A stretch of 64,000 bases of DNA. Origin: Laguncularia racemosa (Eukaryota; Streptophyta; Magnoliopsida; Myrtales; Combretaceae). Within the stretch, counting starts at the first letter, position 1; each line of letters begins with the position of its first letter. Of this stretch, positions 20,189-29,859 are shown piece by piece. The DNA lies in NCBI GenBank assembly GCA_037954665.1, contig JBBMOL010000279.1:661303-725302 (forward strand), read 5' to 3'. Both the position numbers and the translations under genes were made by a program. A model generated the notes under the pieces. The model was not told where the DNA came from. It made no database searches and saw nothing but the letters and a program-made list of their open reading frames with translations.

Positions 20189-21099
20189 GCAACAATAACA
20201 AAACTTTGCTAAAATTCTTGAATGCCAACAAGTATTACAACTTCGTGGTCTAATTTTCATTTCTCTACAAGCAAAGTGGATGTCCCCAAACGGTTAATTA
20301 CCCTAGCCAGTCATTATCAAACAAACTCTTATATCATTTTCCTATATTACCCATTACCTCATTGCACATACAGGGAAATAATAAATAATGAACAATGATG
20401 GAATGATAAAACACAATGAATTTTTTATGATTCCACCTTTTTCAAACAGTGGGTCTAGTATGTTCTCAAGATAATATGACAATCATAATAGTTAAACTCG
20501 CAAGAAGAAATGCATTAAGATTTTCTGCTCTAGTGAAGGCAAAGATAAGTGGAGAAGGATCAGATTATTACGAGGGTTTGGTTGTTTAGCTATTATCTAC
20601 AATGATCAGGTAAGCATCTAAAAAATTAAGTAATCATTCATCATGAGCCACATTTCTATTAAAGTTGGCTAGTCTAAAGAAGACCTCTCATTATCAATTA
20701 GTCAGCTCACAAGGTCACTTTTTAGGGGTGCTAGTCTATTCAGAAAGCTCTTGATATATTGTCTAAAAGGGTACTTCCCACTATCGGTTAGTTAGCTCAC
20801 AATAAGGCACTTTCCTAAATATTCTCTCTCAAGGTCTTAAGTATAATGAGACGCTACCTATTATCAACTAATTACCTCATAAGAGCACTTTTTCAGTTAC
20901 GAGTCGGGTAAGACACTTCCTATTGTCAATTAGTCAACTTACAAAAGCACTTTTCCAAATAATTTCCTCTTTTAAGGTTGCTAGTTTAGTAAGATGCTTC
21001 CTACCATAGATTAGTCAGCTTATGAGATCACTTTTCTAGATTAACATTCTATATAAGACAATTGTCTTCCTTTTATGACATAGGATTACTAACTCATAG
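20189..21099 (+). other. Tat 3' noncoding region with degenerate tandem repeats
   Basis: There is no coding frame. About five degraded units of 60-110 bp lie at 20666-21060, each combining a GCTAGTCTA-like start, ATTATCAATTAGTCAGCTCAC and a GCACTTTTC-like end. Tandem repeats before the 3' LTR are common in Tat/Ogre elements. F2-b is inserted at 21099/21100; the region continues at 25485-25628. Confidence 0.6.
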
Positions 21100-22120
21100 T
21101 GATAGGAATCAAAATCCGACAAGACTTATCATTAGGGCAAGTATTGAAGGATTTCGAATCTTGGCGATGAGGACCTATTTTGAGCAAATCGACCCTGGAA
21201 TTATTCGTTTACTAACCTCTTTTATCTTATTCATGTATTTTATATTCCAACAGGAATACTTACCATGTTTTACAGGGCAATGGACAAACTCACTCAAACT
21301 CAGCTTGTGGGTTATCCATGGACCGACCTGAACCGGCGATGAGCTGGGCCGATGAATCCTATAGAAGACCAATTTCTTTTATGTATTTTTCATTTGTATG
21401 GACTATTTATGTTGTAATCATTTTGGGACAATTTTATTTCCTTGTAACTTTCATTTAGGGTTAGCCACCTTAAAAGTGGCAAACTTGTAATTTTGAGCAC
21501 TTTTTAACCCTAGGAGTAGCAAGTATAAATACTTGCTTAAGAGAGGGATTGAGGAGGCTTATTTTTGCAGAACAAACACTTAACGTTTCGTGAGAGGTCT
21601 TAGGGTTTTCCTAATTCCAAATTCTCTTATCAATTTCAATCCCATGAAGTTGAAATTGTGGCGAGTGCAACAAGGAGAAATCGTGAGTTATATCGGTTCC
21701 TTATTGTTGTTTTCCATTTCGTCACTAGTGCGTCATATCTAGGTTGATTTGGATGTTCTTGGACTTGTTTTAATTTGAAATTCGTGATCAATAGCTTGTT
21801 ATAGGATTGATTGTGTTGATATATGATATCATTCTCTTCATTGTGACGTGAATTGGATAGTTGAAGAAAGGGATTGGAATTTGCGGTTTGACCCATTTGT
21901 TTTCTTGATTTGATTCACGTGGGTTTCAATTATAATTGTTATTATTTGATGAAGATTACTTGTTTGGATTGATAATAGCAATTGGAGCTCTTTGGATTTC
22001 ATTCCATTGCCTTAGGATTTCCGCATTTACCTAGTCAAGTGAACCGGTTTTTGTGTGTGTGAATTGAGGAGTTTTCCTTGATTCCTTTGATTGTGCTTAA
22101 GCTTGGAATTAGGCACATCA
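21100..22120 (+). repeat. 5' LTR of F2-b
   Basis: 1021 bp, TGATAGGAATC to GGCACATCA, with the GCCAC palindrome near 21471 and the TATA palindrome near 21520. The first 230 bp are open in the frame of the pol tail and encode a hydrophobic stretch (IIRLLTSFILFMYFIFQ). Confidence 0.8.
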
Positions 22121-22126
22121 TCTTTT

Positions 22127-22138
22127 TGGTATCAGAGC
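22127..22138 (+). promoter_or_regulatory. Primer binding site of F2-b (tRNA initiator Met)
   Basis: TGGTATCAGAGC begins seven bases after the LTR end. The following TTGTGGTTGTGAGAAGGG matches the sequence after the second primer site of F2-a (7382-7393), which shows which of the two sites in F2-a is the working one. Confidence 0.8.
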
Positions 22139-23380
22139 TTGTGGTTGTGAGAAGGGATTATGTGATTTTGAACTTTGGAAATTTAGGGTTCATGTTCTTA
22201 CATCATCAATTCCAAAATTGCGGGTAAATTGAAATTGTTGTTGTAGTTGTTTGAAGTGGAGTGAATTGTCTTGAGTAGGAGTTGAATTTGCTGCATGTTG
22301 GAGTGATTTTGAAGTACTTGTTGAAGCTTTTATGTTGTGGACTTCACCGTGAAGGAAGAGGAAAGATAGGGCATTTTTCTAGTGCAATTTCGGAAGTGCA
22401 ATTGTGTAGGAAGAGAATTGTGGTTCTTACATTGTTTGAATTCGGAATTGGGGAAAACATTTGCAATTTCCAGATTTGATTAGTGTGTAAGAAGGGAGTT
22501 ATTTGATTTCAAAACAAGCATTAAGAGTGAAGGAGTTAAGTGTGTTTGTTTGAATTTGAAAAAAAATTGCATCTTACCAAATGTGGAGGGGTTGCAATTA
22601 GTGAAGTGGTTTGATTTTCAAATTTAATTTGCTGCCTTCTTATGTAAGTTGCGGATTGGATTTATATTTGAAGTGAAGAATTTTGCAACGTGATTATCCT
22701 TGAAATTGCTTTGAGAAAGAGTAATGAATTGAAAAACGTTTGTGTTGCATGTGACGTGTATGTTGTTGTAAGTTGCGGTTGATAAATTATGTAGAAGTGG
22801 AGAAGTGCACCATGTGTGTGAAGGTGTTTGTGTGGTGTTGTGTTGTGCAAATTGGAAGTGGAAGTGTACAATTTTCAGAATTGCATTGTGTGGGATAATA
22901 GGGAATTTATTTGAAATTCAAACACATCCATTAAGTTCAGGAAATTATTAAGTGGTATTGATTGTGTTCCATTTGAATTTGAAATTTGATTATTACCATT
23001 TGTGGAAAGTGCATTAAGGATTTTTATTTGAATTTGTTGCCATGTTGTGGAGTTGTGTGGATTAAGGTGCTGCACATCAAGATCAATTGTAGGTGTGAAA
23101 CCGTGGCAAGAAAGGAAAATTGAAGTAGTAGAATTTGAATTCAAAAACAAACATTAAAGTGTGAAAGTAATTGAACTTATTACTTCAACACTTGTTAGTT
23201 GAATTTAATTTCTTAACTACTTGGAAGTTTTTATTTGTGCTTGAATTATCTCACTTAACTTTATTTGAAGTACCAATAAACATTTCTTGTATTGGTTGAG
23301 CGTGAGCACTGTGGGTGTGTAAGGGTGTGTTGTCGTGGTGTGGTGAAGTGTATTGAGGTTGTTGAAATTAGCAAGCAAAA
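22139..23380 (+). other. Leader of F2-b
   Basis: A 1.24-kb noncoding leader, collinear with 7394-8637, equally G/T-rich and C-poor. The forward and reverse frames in it are short and not conserved between the copies in a coding manner. Confidence 0.6.
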
Positions 23381-23854
23381 ATGTCAAGTGAGTTGTATTT
23401 GTCTACTAACATATTGCATCAGGACTTGACTTCCTTTCAAACCATTGATGAGGGACAAAGAGAAAACTTGTTCCATACTTCTTGTAGGGTACAAGGAAAC
23501 TTGTGCGCAATTATTATTGATGGTGGTAGTTGTACTAATGTTGTAGCTGCATCATTAGTATCGAAGTTGAAACTTGAAACTATTCCACATCCCAAACCCT
23601 ATACATTACATTGGTTGAATGATCAGGATGGTCTTTGTGTGACCCAAAAGGCTAAGGTACCCTTCAGTATAGGGGACAAGTACTATGATGAGCTTGAATG
23701 TGATATTCTTCCTCTTTGTGCATCCCATATATTACTTGGTAGACCATGGTTGTATGACAGGATGGTATTACATGATGGGTATAGAAATACTTATATGTTT
23801 AAAAGAGATGGTAAACGCATAGTATTGAACCCTATGTCACCATCAGAGGACTAG
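23381..23854 (+). CDS. CRM-type aspartic protease of F2-b
   Basis: 157 codons, nearly identical to the F2-a protease. The active site is the expected DGGSCTN at residues 47-53, so this copy could be active if expressed. The LLGRPWLYD segment follows near residue 120. The frame ends with TAG (23852-23854) at the same place as in F2-a and continues in the same frame beyond it. The upstream region has no gag. The likely role would be processing of a polyprotein, but its substrate is not encoded here. Confidence 0.75.
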   Translation: MSSELYLSTNILHQDLTSFQTIDEGQRENLFHTSCRVQGNLCAIIIDGGSCTNVVAASLVSKLKLETIPHPKPYTLHWLNDQDGLCVTQKAKVPFSIGDKYYDELECDILPLCASHILLGRPWLYDRMVLHDGYRNTYMFKRDGKRIVLNPMSPSED

Positions 23855-24598
23855 GAGATGCAAAGACAGATAAAACAACCATCACAGAATCTTGAGGATC
23901 ATAGCCACATGATCAAACCTTTAGAGGACCAAACTATGCAGACACAGGTATGCCAACCTTCAAAGGTTCTTGAGGGCTCTAGTGACACGAGCCAACCCTT
24001 AGAGCATAAAATTTGTCAGACATCGATGTGCCAACCTTCAGAGGATCTTGTTGATCATAGTCAGACGAGTAAACCCCCAGAGAGCTAAACTGTTCAGAGA
24101 CAGTTATGTTCACCTTCAGAGGTTTCAGAGGGTAATGAGCAGTTGGGCCAACCATTAGAAGACCATGAGGATTAGCATCATATAGATGAGTTAGAAAAAG
24201 AGGAAACAAAATCAATGGAATGGGTTGAGACAGGGGAGACATCAGTAGATAATGAGTCCTTGTTTGTGTTGCAGATGAGATACATCCTAGAAATGGAGGA
24301 GAGAAAACAATCACCTACTATGGTATTTCAGATATTGGGATTCTGTAGAGATACTTTTTCATATGGATTGCTTTTAGAAAATAGAGTCTCTACTGCATTT
24401 GATCTGCTAGATTTGAGGACAAATCTTTTTGAGGCCCAAGGAGATGATAGTAATCAAAATCTAACAAGACTTATCATTAAGGCAAGAACTAAAGGATTTC
24501 GAATCTTGGCAGTGAGGACCCATTTTGAGCAAATCGACCCTGGAATTATTCGTTTACTAACCTCTTTTATCTTATTCATGTATTTTATATTCCAATGA
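23855..24598 (+). pseudogene. Linker and pol tail of F2-b
   Basis: Same frame as the protease. The 26-residue repeats occupy about 23875-24180, interrupted by TAA at 24086-24088 and TAG near 24174. The open tail (24215-24598) has MRYILEMEERKQSP and DLLDLRTNLFEAQGDD, then crosses into the 3' LTR at 24445 and ends at 24598 after the hydrophobic patch. A small deletion beside that stop shortens it compared with the 5' LTR frame. Confidence 0.6.
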
Positions 24599-25479
24599 AA
24601 TACTTATCATGCTTTACAGGGCAATGGATAAACTCACTCAAACTCAGCTTGTGGGTTATCCATGGACCGACCTGAACCGGCGATGAGCTGGGCTGATGAA
24701 TCCTATAGAAGACCGGCATCTTGAAGACCAATTTCTTTTATGTATTTTTCATTTGTATGGACTATTTATGTTGCAATCATTTTGGGACACTTTTATTTCC
24801 TTGTAACTTTCATTTAGGGTTAGCCACCTTAAAAGTGGCAAACTTGTAATTTTGAGCACTTTTTAACCCTAGGAGTAGCAAGTATAAATACTTGCTTGAG
24901 AGAGGGTTTGAGGAGGCTTATTTTTGAAGAACAAACACTTCACACTTCGTGAGAGGTCTTAGGGTTTTCCTAATTCCAAATTCTCTTATCAATTTCAATC
25001 CCATGAAGTTGAAATTGTGGCGAGTGCAACAAGAAGAAATCGTGAGTAATATCGGTTCCTTATTGTTGTTTTCCATTTCATCACTAGTGCGTCATATCTA
25101 GGTTGATTTGGATGTTCTTGGAATTGTTTTAATTTGCAATTCGTGATCAATAGCTTGTTATAGGATTGATTGTGTTGATATATGATATCATTCTCTTCAT
25201 TGTGACGTGAATTGGATAGTTGAAGAAAGGGATTGGAATTTGCAGTTTGACCCATTTGTTTTCTTGATTTGATTCACGTGGGTTTCAATTACAATTGTTA
25301 TTATTTGATGATGATTACTTGTTTGGATTGATAATAGCAATTGGAGCTCTTTGGATTTCATTCCATTGCCTTAGGATTTCCGCATTTACCTAGTCAAGTG
25401 AACCGGTTTTTGTGTGTGTGAATTGGGGAGTTTTCCTTGATTCCTTTGATTGTGCTTAAGCTTGGAATTACGCACATCA
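24445..25479 (+). repeat. 3' LTR of F2-b
   Basis: 1035 bp, TGATAGTAATC to CGCACATCA. It overlaps the last 51 codons of the tail. The GCCAC palindrome and TATA palindrome are near 24830 and 24880. It differs from the 5' LTR by scattered substitutions and a few small indels. Confidence 0.8.
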
Positions 25480-25484
25480 CATAG

Positions 25485-25628
25485 GGTGCTTTCCTTAGTA
25501 ATCTATTCCCTAGCAGATTTAGATCTAGATGGTCAATTAAATATGGTTTTGTATGGCCTATACAAAAATGGTGTTTTGGTGGTATTTATAGCTAAGTTTT
25601 TTCAAACTTTACTACAAAGATGGGCAGT
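25485..25628 (+). other. Rest of the Tat 3' noncoding region, with polypurine tract
   Basis: Continues the Tat sequence after the CATAG duplication. The segment AAAGATGGGCAGT directly before TGTAAACACCCC is the likely polypurine tract. Confidence 0.5.
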
Positions 25629-27426
25629 TGTAAACACCCCATTTTTTACTTGTATTTTTTAATTATTATTTTTATTTTTCATATATATATTAATATAAAA
25701 GAGGAATAAATAAATAAAAATAATAAACAAATAATATAAAATAATAATAATAAGGATAGCAACAATAATAAAAGACATTTAGATTTCTAAATTATATTTA
25801 TAAATTTCAAAATAACAAAAAAATAGCAAAACCGATAAGTTAATATATAATATGCATGCAATAAAAAAAAATTAGAAATGAGCTAGCTCAATTGGTCCGC
25901 ATTGTCTCTTAGTGTGCATAAGGAGCCTTTGATCGTGAGTTTGAAACCTAGGCAGGGTGCTTTGTGCCATTTTGTTTCTTTTTTATCTAAGCTGCCACAT
26001 GGTAGTAGTTGATTGGGTGATGCAAGTACACACAAAGCACATGCTCATCTTCAACCTTCGATCGAGAATGTCGGGAGAGAGAGAAGGACGGAATCCAGCC
26101 GCTTTAAATCCAATTTTTTTAACACAAATCTAACAATCTTTAGCTAAGAGAGGACAAACATTGTCAAATCAATACAAATCTTAAATAAAAAAATATATAT
26201 TGACTCAAATTTGAAAGAAGATGGATATAGGTCTCAACAATGAAGGAGATTTAAGCTTATCAAGCTCGGTTTTGTGAGTCTATAAATAAGGCTCAATCCC
26301 ATGAACGGAAAAGGGAAGAAACCAGGTGAAGAAGAAAAAAGGGGAGGCAAACATAAAAAAAAAAAAACCCACACGCCACCGAAGTTCCCTCTCTCTATAG
26401 ATCCTCACCGTTGGTGGCTATTTGAACTGCCATTTTTCATCCTTGAAAACCTAAGAGACCACTTATCATCCACTACTGATAGTCGTCGGAACGTTGCTGA
26501 CAAAGAGCTTTAGTTGCCATATCATGACTTGATTTGACTCAGACCAACCCACATCTAGGTTAGTTGAATTTCATCATTTTTTTACTATTATAATATTATT
26601 AGTTTCTAATTAATAATAAAAAATATATAAATACAAATAATAAAAGATAATTAAATAATAAAGATATATGTCTTAGAAATATGTCTTATTATTAACAAAA
26701 CTAGGTTTAGAATTTTCTAAAAAATAATAATAAATTAATTAAAAAAGGATATATATTTTAGCACCTAGAAAATTTTTCTATAAATAAATGAATGATAACT
26801 AGTGATTTCAAAAATTAAAGGTTTTAACAAGACAATAAATAAAGCCATATGCTTAAAGTTTTTTTAATAAATTTAAATGATAATAAACGTAAACTTAACA
26901 CATTTTTCATAATTAAAATTAACTATTTTACTAAAGTTTTATAAAAAGTGAATTACAACCTGTTTGATCTCGAACAGTAGGTACATAAGTACCCTTATGG
27001 GGCAACTCTAAAAAAAAAATTATTTTCAAATCATTATTAGTATAATTATTGTATCACTTTTTCTAGTATTTTCTTTTTATGCTAAAAAATATATCATAAC
27101 ATAAATACATAATTCAAATTTTAAAAGGATAAGGTGTAAAGTTTAGGGTTTTAATAGGACTGCCCTCGAGTCAAGAATCTTTGGTTTTTCTTTCTTTTTT
27201 TTTTCTAAAAAAACAGGAGAGAGATTTTATCGACTAGTTATTTATATTAGAATTAATCCACTGAATTAATTCTAATTCAATAATTTTTCTCAACTCCAAT
27301 TAGGTGGTGACTGTAAAATAATAATAAAATTCTAAATTCAAGTCGAAGATTTATATTGGATGAGCGTAAGATCTAATATGAATTGAATTAGGGAGATAAT
27401 ATAAAATTTTTAAATTAGGCTCAACA
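25629..27426 (+). repeat. 3' LTR of the Tat element
   Basis: About 1.8 kb, TGTAAACACCCC to GGCTCAACA. The right edge is supported by the adjoining RNase H reading frame of another element, which starts exactly at 27427. The LTR has a TATA box (TATAAATA, 26281-26288) and long AT-rich stretches. The 70-codon Lys-rich frame at 26301-26513 lies just after the TATA box and is not a gene. Pol III-like boxes lie at 25884-25948. Confidence 0.6.
25884..25948 (+). other. tRNA-like A and B boxes within the Tat LTR
   Basis: TAGCTCAATTGG (25884-25895) matches a Pol III A box, and AGTTTGAAACC (25938-25948) is one change from a B box, 54 bases apart start to start. No cloverleaf can be drawn, so this is not a tRNA gene. 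A tRNA-derived SINE head or a chance match are both possible. Confidence 0.35.
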
Positions 27427-27780
27427 GTTGTAATCCTTAAATAACTACAACCACCTCCTCTATCTCATATTTAACTCTTTCTATATAAATATATATTTCA
27501 AGCTTCTATGGTATATGAATATCTTACATCTTTCCCCATACAAGTAATGCCTCCATAGCTTCAAAACTAATACTATAGTTGCTAACTCTAAGTCATGAGT
27601 CAGGTAGTTCTTTTTATATGGCTTCAATTGTCGAGATGCATAAGTTATTACTTGAGCACCATGCATTAACACATACCCCAACCCTTGAACTAAGGCATCA
27701 CTATATACTGTAAACTCTTCTCCACTCATGGGCAAAGTCAAAATTGGCATCAACACAAGTTTCTCTTTATGCATATGAAA
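27427..27780 (-). pseudogene. Ty3/gypsy RNase H fragment, probably Tekay/Del type
   Basis: The minus-strand frame 27774-27481 encodes LPMSGEEFTVYSDALVQGLG, a TYASRQLKPYKKNY segment and DLELATIVLVLKLWRHYLYG, all parts of retrotransposon RNase H. Past a stop the homology continues (KELNMR, FKDYNC) to 27427, where the Tat LTR begins. The Tat element probably inserted into this gene; the other half is not in the window. Confidence 0.7.
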
Positions 27781-28296
27781 ACAAGCTTAACATCTATGAT
27801 ATGTCGAAATATAAGAAGGAATTAAAACAAGTATTGATATTCCAAAGATAATTTGCAATGCCCTCAAATTGAATAACTTAGATATCACACAACAACATCC
27901 AATTCCTTACCAAATGTAACACACTAGTAGAGGATGGATCAAGCTCGGTTTTTGTTAATATAACATACAATAATTACTAGCTTTAACTTTCCACAATCAA
28001 AGATTGATAAGAGTTGTGAGAATGAGGAGATGACTCACTAGTGTATCTTGTAAAAAAAAATGTCCCAAAAGCTATCTTTTTGTGTTATTTTACAAAGTAT
28101 TTATAGTAGGCCTTTAGAAGAAACCAACGTAGATTAGAAAAATAAAAGAAACACAAAGAAAACTGGCCTAATAATGTGTGTCGAGTCTAATTTTTTGGGT
28201 TCCCCCTTCCAAAACCGATCTAAACAAACCCTATGCTCATCAAAAATTTGATCCTCGACTTGAATTAGGAATTTCGTTTGATTTTTGGAGTCCCAC
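27781..28296 (-). repeat. Reverse LTR fragment, CRM-like, cut by the gap
   Basis: On the minus strand there is a TATAAATAC box near 28090, then CACTAGTGAG and a TGTGTTACATTTGG segment like that of the other CRM-type LTRs. Its start lies in the N gap. No gene is seen. Confidence 0.4.
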
Positions 28297-28796
28297 NNNN
28301 NNNNNNNNNNNNNNNNNNNNNNNNNNNNNNNNNNNNNNNNNNNNNNNNNNNNNNNNNNNNNNNNNNNNNNNNNNNNNNNNNNNNNNNNNNNNNNNNNNNN
28401 NNNNNNNNNNNNNNNNNNNNNNNNNNNNNNNNNNNNNNNNNNNNNNNNNNNNNNNNNNNNNNNNNNNNNNNNNNNNNNNNNNNNNNNNNNNNNNNNNNNN
28501 NNNNNNNNNNNNNNNNNNNNNNNNNNNNNNNNNNNNNNNNNNNNNNNNNNNNNNNNNNNNNNNNNNNNNNNNNNNNNNNNNNNNNNNNNNNNNNNNNNNN
28601 NNNNNNNNNNNNNNNNNNNNNNNNNNNNNNNNNNNNNNNNNNNNNNNNNNNNNNNNNNNNNNNNNNNNNNNNNNNNNNNNNNNNNNNNNNNNNNNNNNNN
28701 NNNNNNNNNNNNNNNNNNNNNNNNNNNNNNNNNNNNNNNNNNNNNNNNNNNNNNNNNNNNNNNNNNNNNNNNNNNNNNNNNNNNNNNNNNNNNNNN
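28297..28796. other. Assembly gap, 500 N
   Basis: Exactly 500 undetermined bases, which suggests a placeholder of unknown true length. Frames reported across it are artefacts. Confidence 0.98.
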
Positions 28797-28923
28797 TATC
28801 CCAAATTTTTAAAAATTTTGCATTTTTGAAACAGATTAAGAACCTTTAACATATCATTATTTATAATGAACACATGGCAGGTTTTAACGTTTAGGTTTTA
28901 AGACGTTTAACCTAAGTGGTATC
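28797..28923 (+). repeat. End of an older LTR, beside the E3 insertion
   Basis: The stretch 28820-28881 resembles 55006-55068 (both with ATTAAGA, TAACAT, TCATTATTT, then ACACATGGCA or ACACGTGGCA). It ends in TGGTATC, which joins across E3 to CAGAGG at 35446 to form an initiator-Met primer site. So this is the end of an LTR whose leader resumes at 35448. Confidence 0.5.
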
Positions 28924-29745
28924 TGATAAAGGATATTTTACTCATAATTCATTAAGCTTTGCGAGTATTCATTATTGTTTTGGGAAAAATCACAAGGAAA
29001 TGGTACTTAAACATGTTTATTTTTAATTTCAGATTTGCAGGTTTTTGAGTTCAAAGCTTAATCAATTTGGGGAGAATTGCATACAAATTGAACATGAAAA
29101 AGATGAAGGTGGAAAAGGGAAAAAAAAAAGAAAAGCCGCCGGCCTTTTTGGCCACCTTCCTGAAACGCCGCCGGCTTTTTACCCGGCTTAAATGAAGGCC
29201 GCCGGCCTTTTGGCGGCCTAAATAAAGGTGCGGGCCTTTGGGGGGCCGGTTTTATTTTAATTGCTTTCTGCCCCCCCCCTTCTAAATAAGGTCCTAGGTC
29301 TTTTGTGGAGGAACTTTTGCAATTTTGGGTTTTCTTAGGAGTTTTAACCTTTTTTTAAAGGGAGAATTGGGGAATCAAATCTTGGAGAAAACTTTGGATC
29401 TTGGTGGGGTTATCATCCTTTGTGAAGGATTTGTGGAGTTCCTTGAATTAAAGGGATTATTTGTACTTTTAATTGGGATTTCTGAACTTTATTTCTTATA
29501 TGCAATTCAAGCATTTGATCCAACCCTTGAATAGATTTCTTTTTCACGAATCTCCTTGAATGATAACAGTCTTTATCTCCTGAATTGCTAAGTCTTTCCT
29601 TGGGAAATTGGATAAAACCCCAGAAAGTTAAAAGGATAATTGTAGCCATGTTAATATTGGAAAATTAAACACCACTCTTTTATTTGATACGACCAATGAC
29701 TTCGCAATTTACGCCCCCATTTTATATTTATTTCTGAGTGTATCA
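28924..29745 (+). repeat. 5' LTR of E3, internally deleted
   Basis: 822 bp against 1447 bp for the 3' LTR. The block corresponding to roughly 34750-35360 is missing after GTAGCCATGTT. Many remaining differences are homopolymer changes (CCCCCCCCC, GGGGGG), which suggests poor consensus next to the gap more than true mutation. Confidence 0.8.
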
Positions 29746-29770
29746 ATTTTTTGGCCCCCGTTCCGGGGGA
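29746..29770 (+). promoter_or_regulatory. Primer binding site of E3, altered
   Basis: TTGGCCCCCGTTCCGGGGG stands where the tRNA-Asp complement should be (compare the perfect site of E5 at 58678-58695). The differences are C and G run changes, probably sequence errors. Confidence 0.6.
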
Positions 29771-29859
29771 ACTAATAGATATTAGTTTTTGAAATTTCTG
29801 TTTGGTATCTAGGTGCAATTTTACTTTTTCTTGGCTTTTGGCTCTTTCAATGTTACATG

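Larger units (their letters stand above)
21100..25479 (+). mobile_element. F2-b: second pol-less CRM derivative
   Basis: 4.38 kb, flanked by CATAG (21095-21099 and 25480-25484). Layout as in F2-a: LTR (21100-22120), primer site, leader, protease (23381-23854), linker and tail (23855-24598), LTR (24445-25479). The leader and genes are nearly the same as F2-a, but the LTRs differ in the R-U5 half and lack the embedded primer site. The copy sits in the Tat 3' noncoding region. Confidence 0.85.
11318..27426 (+). mobile_element. Decayed Tat-lineage element, host of three insertions
   Basis: Order: gag (11339-14240), protease (14315-14760), RT, RNase H, a second archaeal-type RNase H (16983-17550), integrase (17562-20188), a 3' noncoding region with tandem repeats, and one LTR (25629-27426). 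The dual RNase H and the domain order are diagnostic of the Tat/Ogre group. Inserted into it are LTRs at 12200-12935 (AGACC) and 18530-19964 (ATGGC), and F2-b at 21100-25479 (CATAG). Its own 5' LTR is missing; the first base after the F3 LTR already lies just before gag. All domains have many stops, mostly explained by C-to-T or G-to-A changes, so this is the oldest element of its nest. Confidence 0.8.

Noticed and set aside
25884..25960. A tRNA gene
   Set aside because: The boxes match but no acceptor stem or anticodon arm can be formed.
26301..26513. 70-codon basic protein in the Tat LTR
   Set aside because: It starts 13 bp after a TATA box, so most of it would be untranslated leader, and it has no recognisable domain.
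28178..28873. Four long open frames across the N run
   Set aside because: They consist mostly of undetermined bases and are artefacts of the gap.
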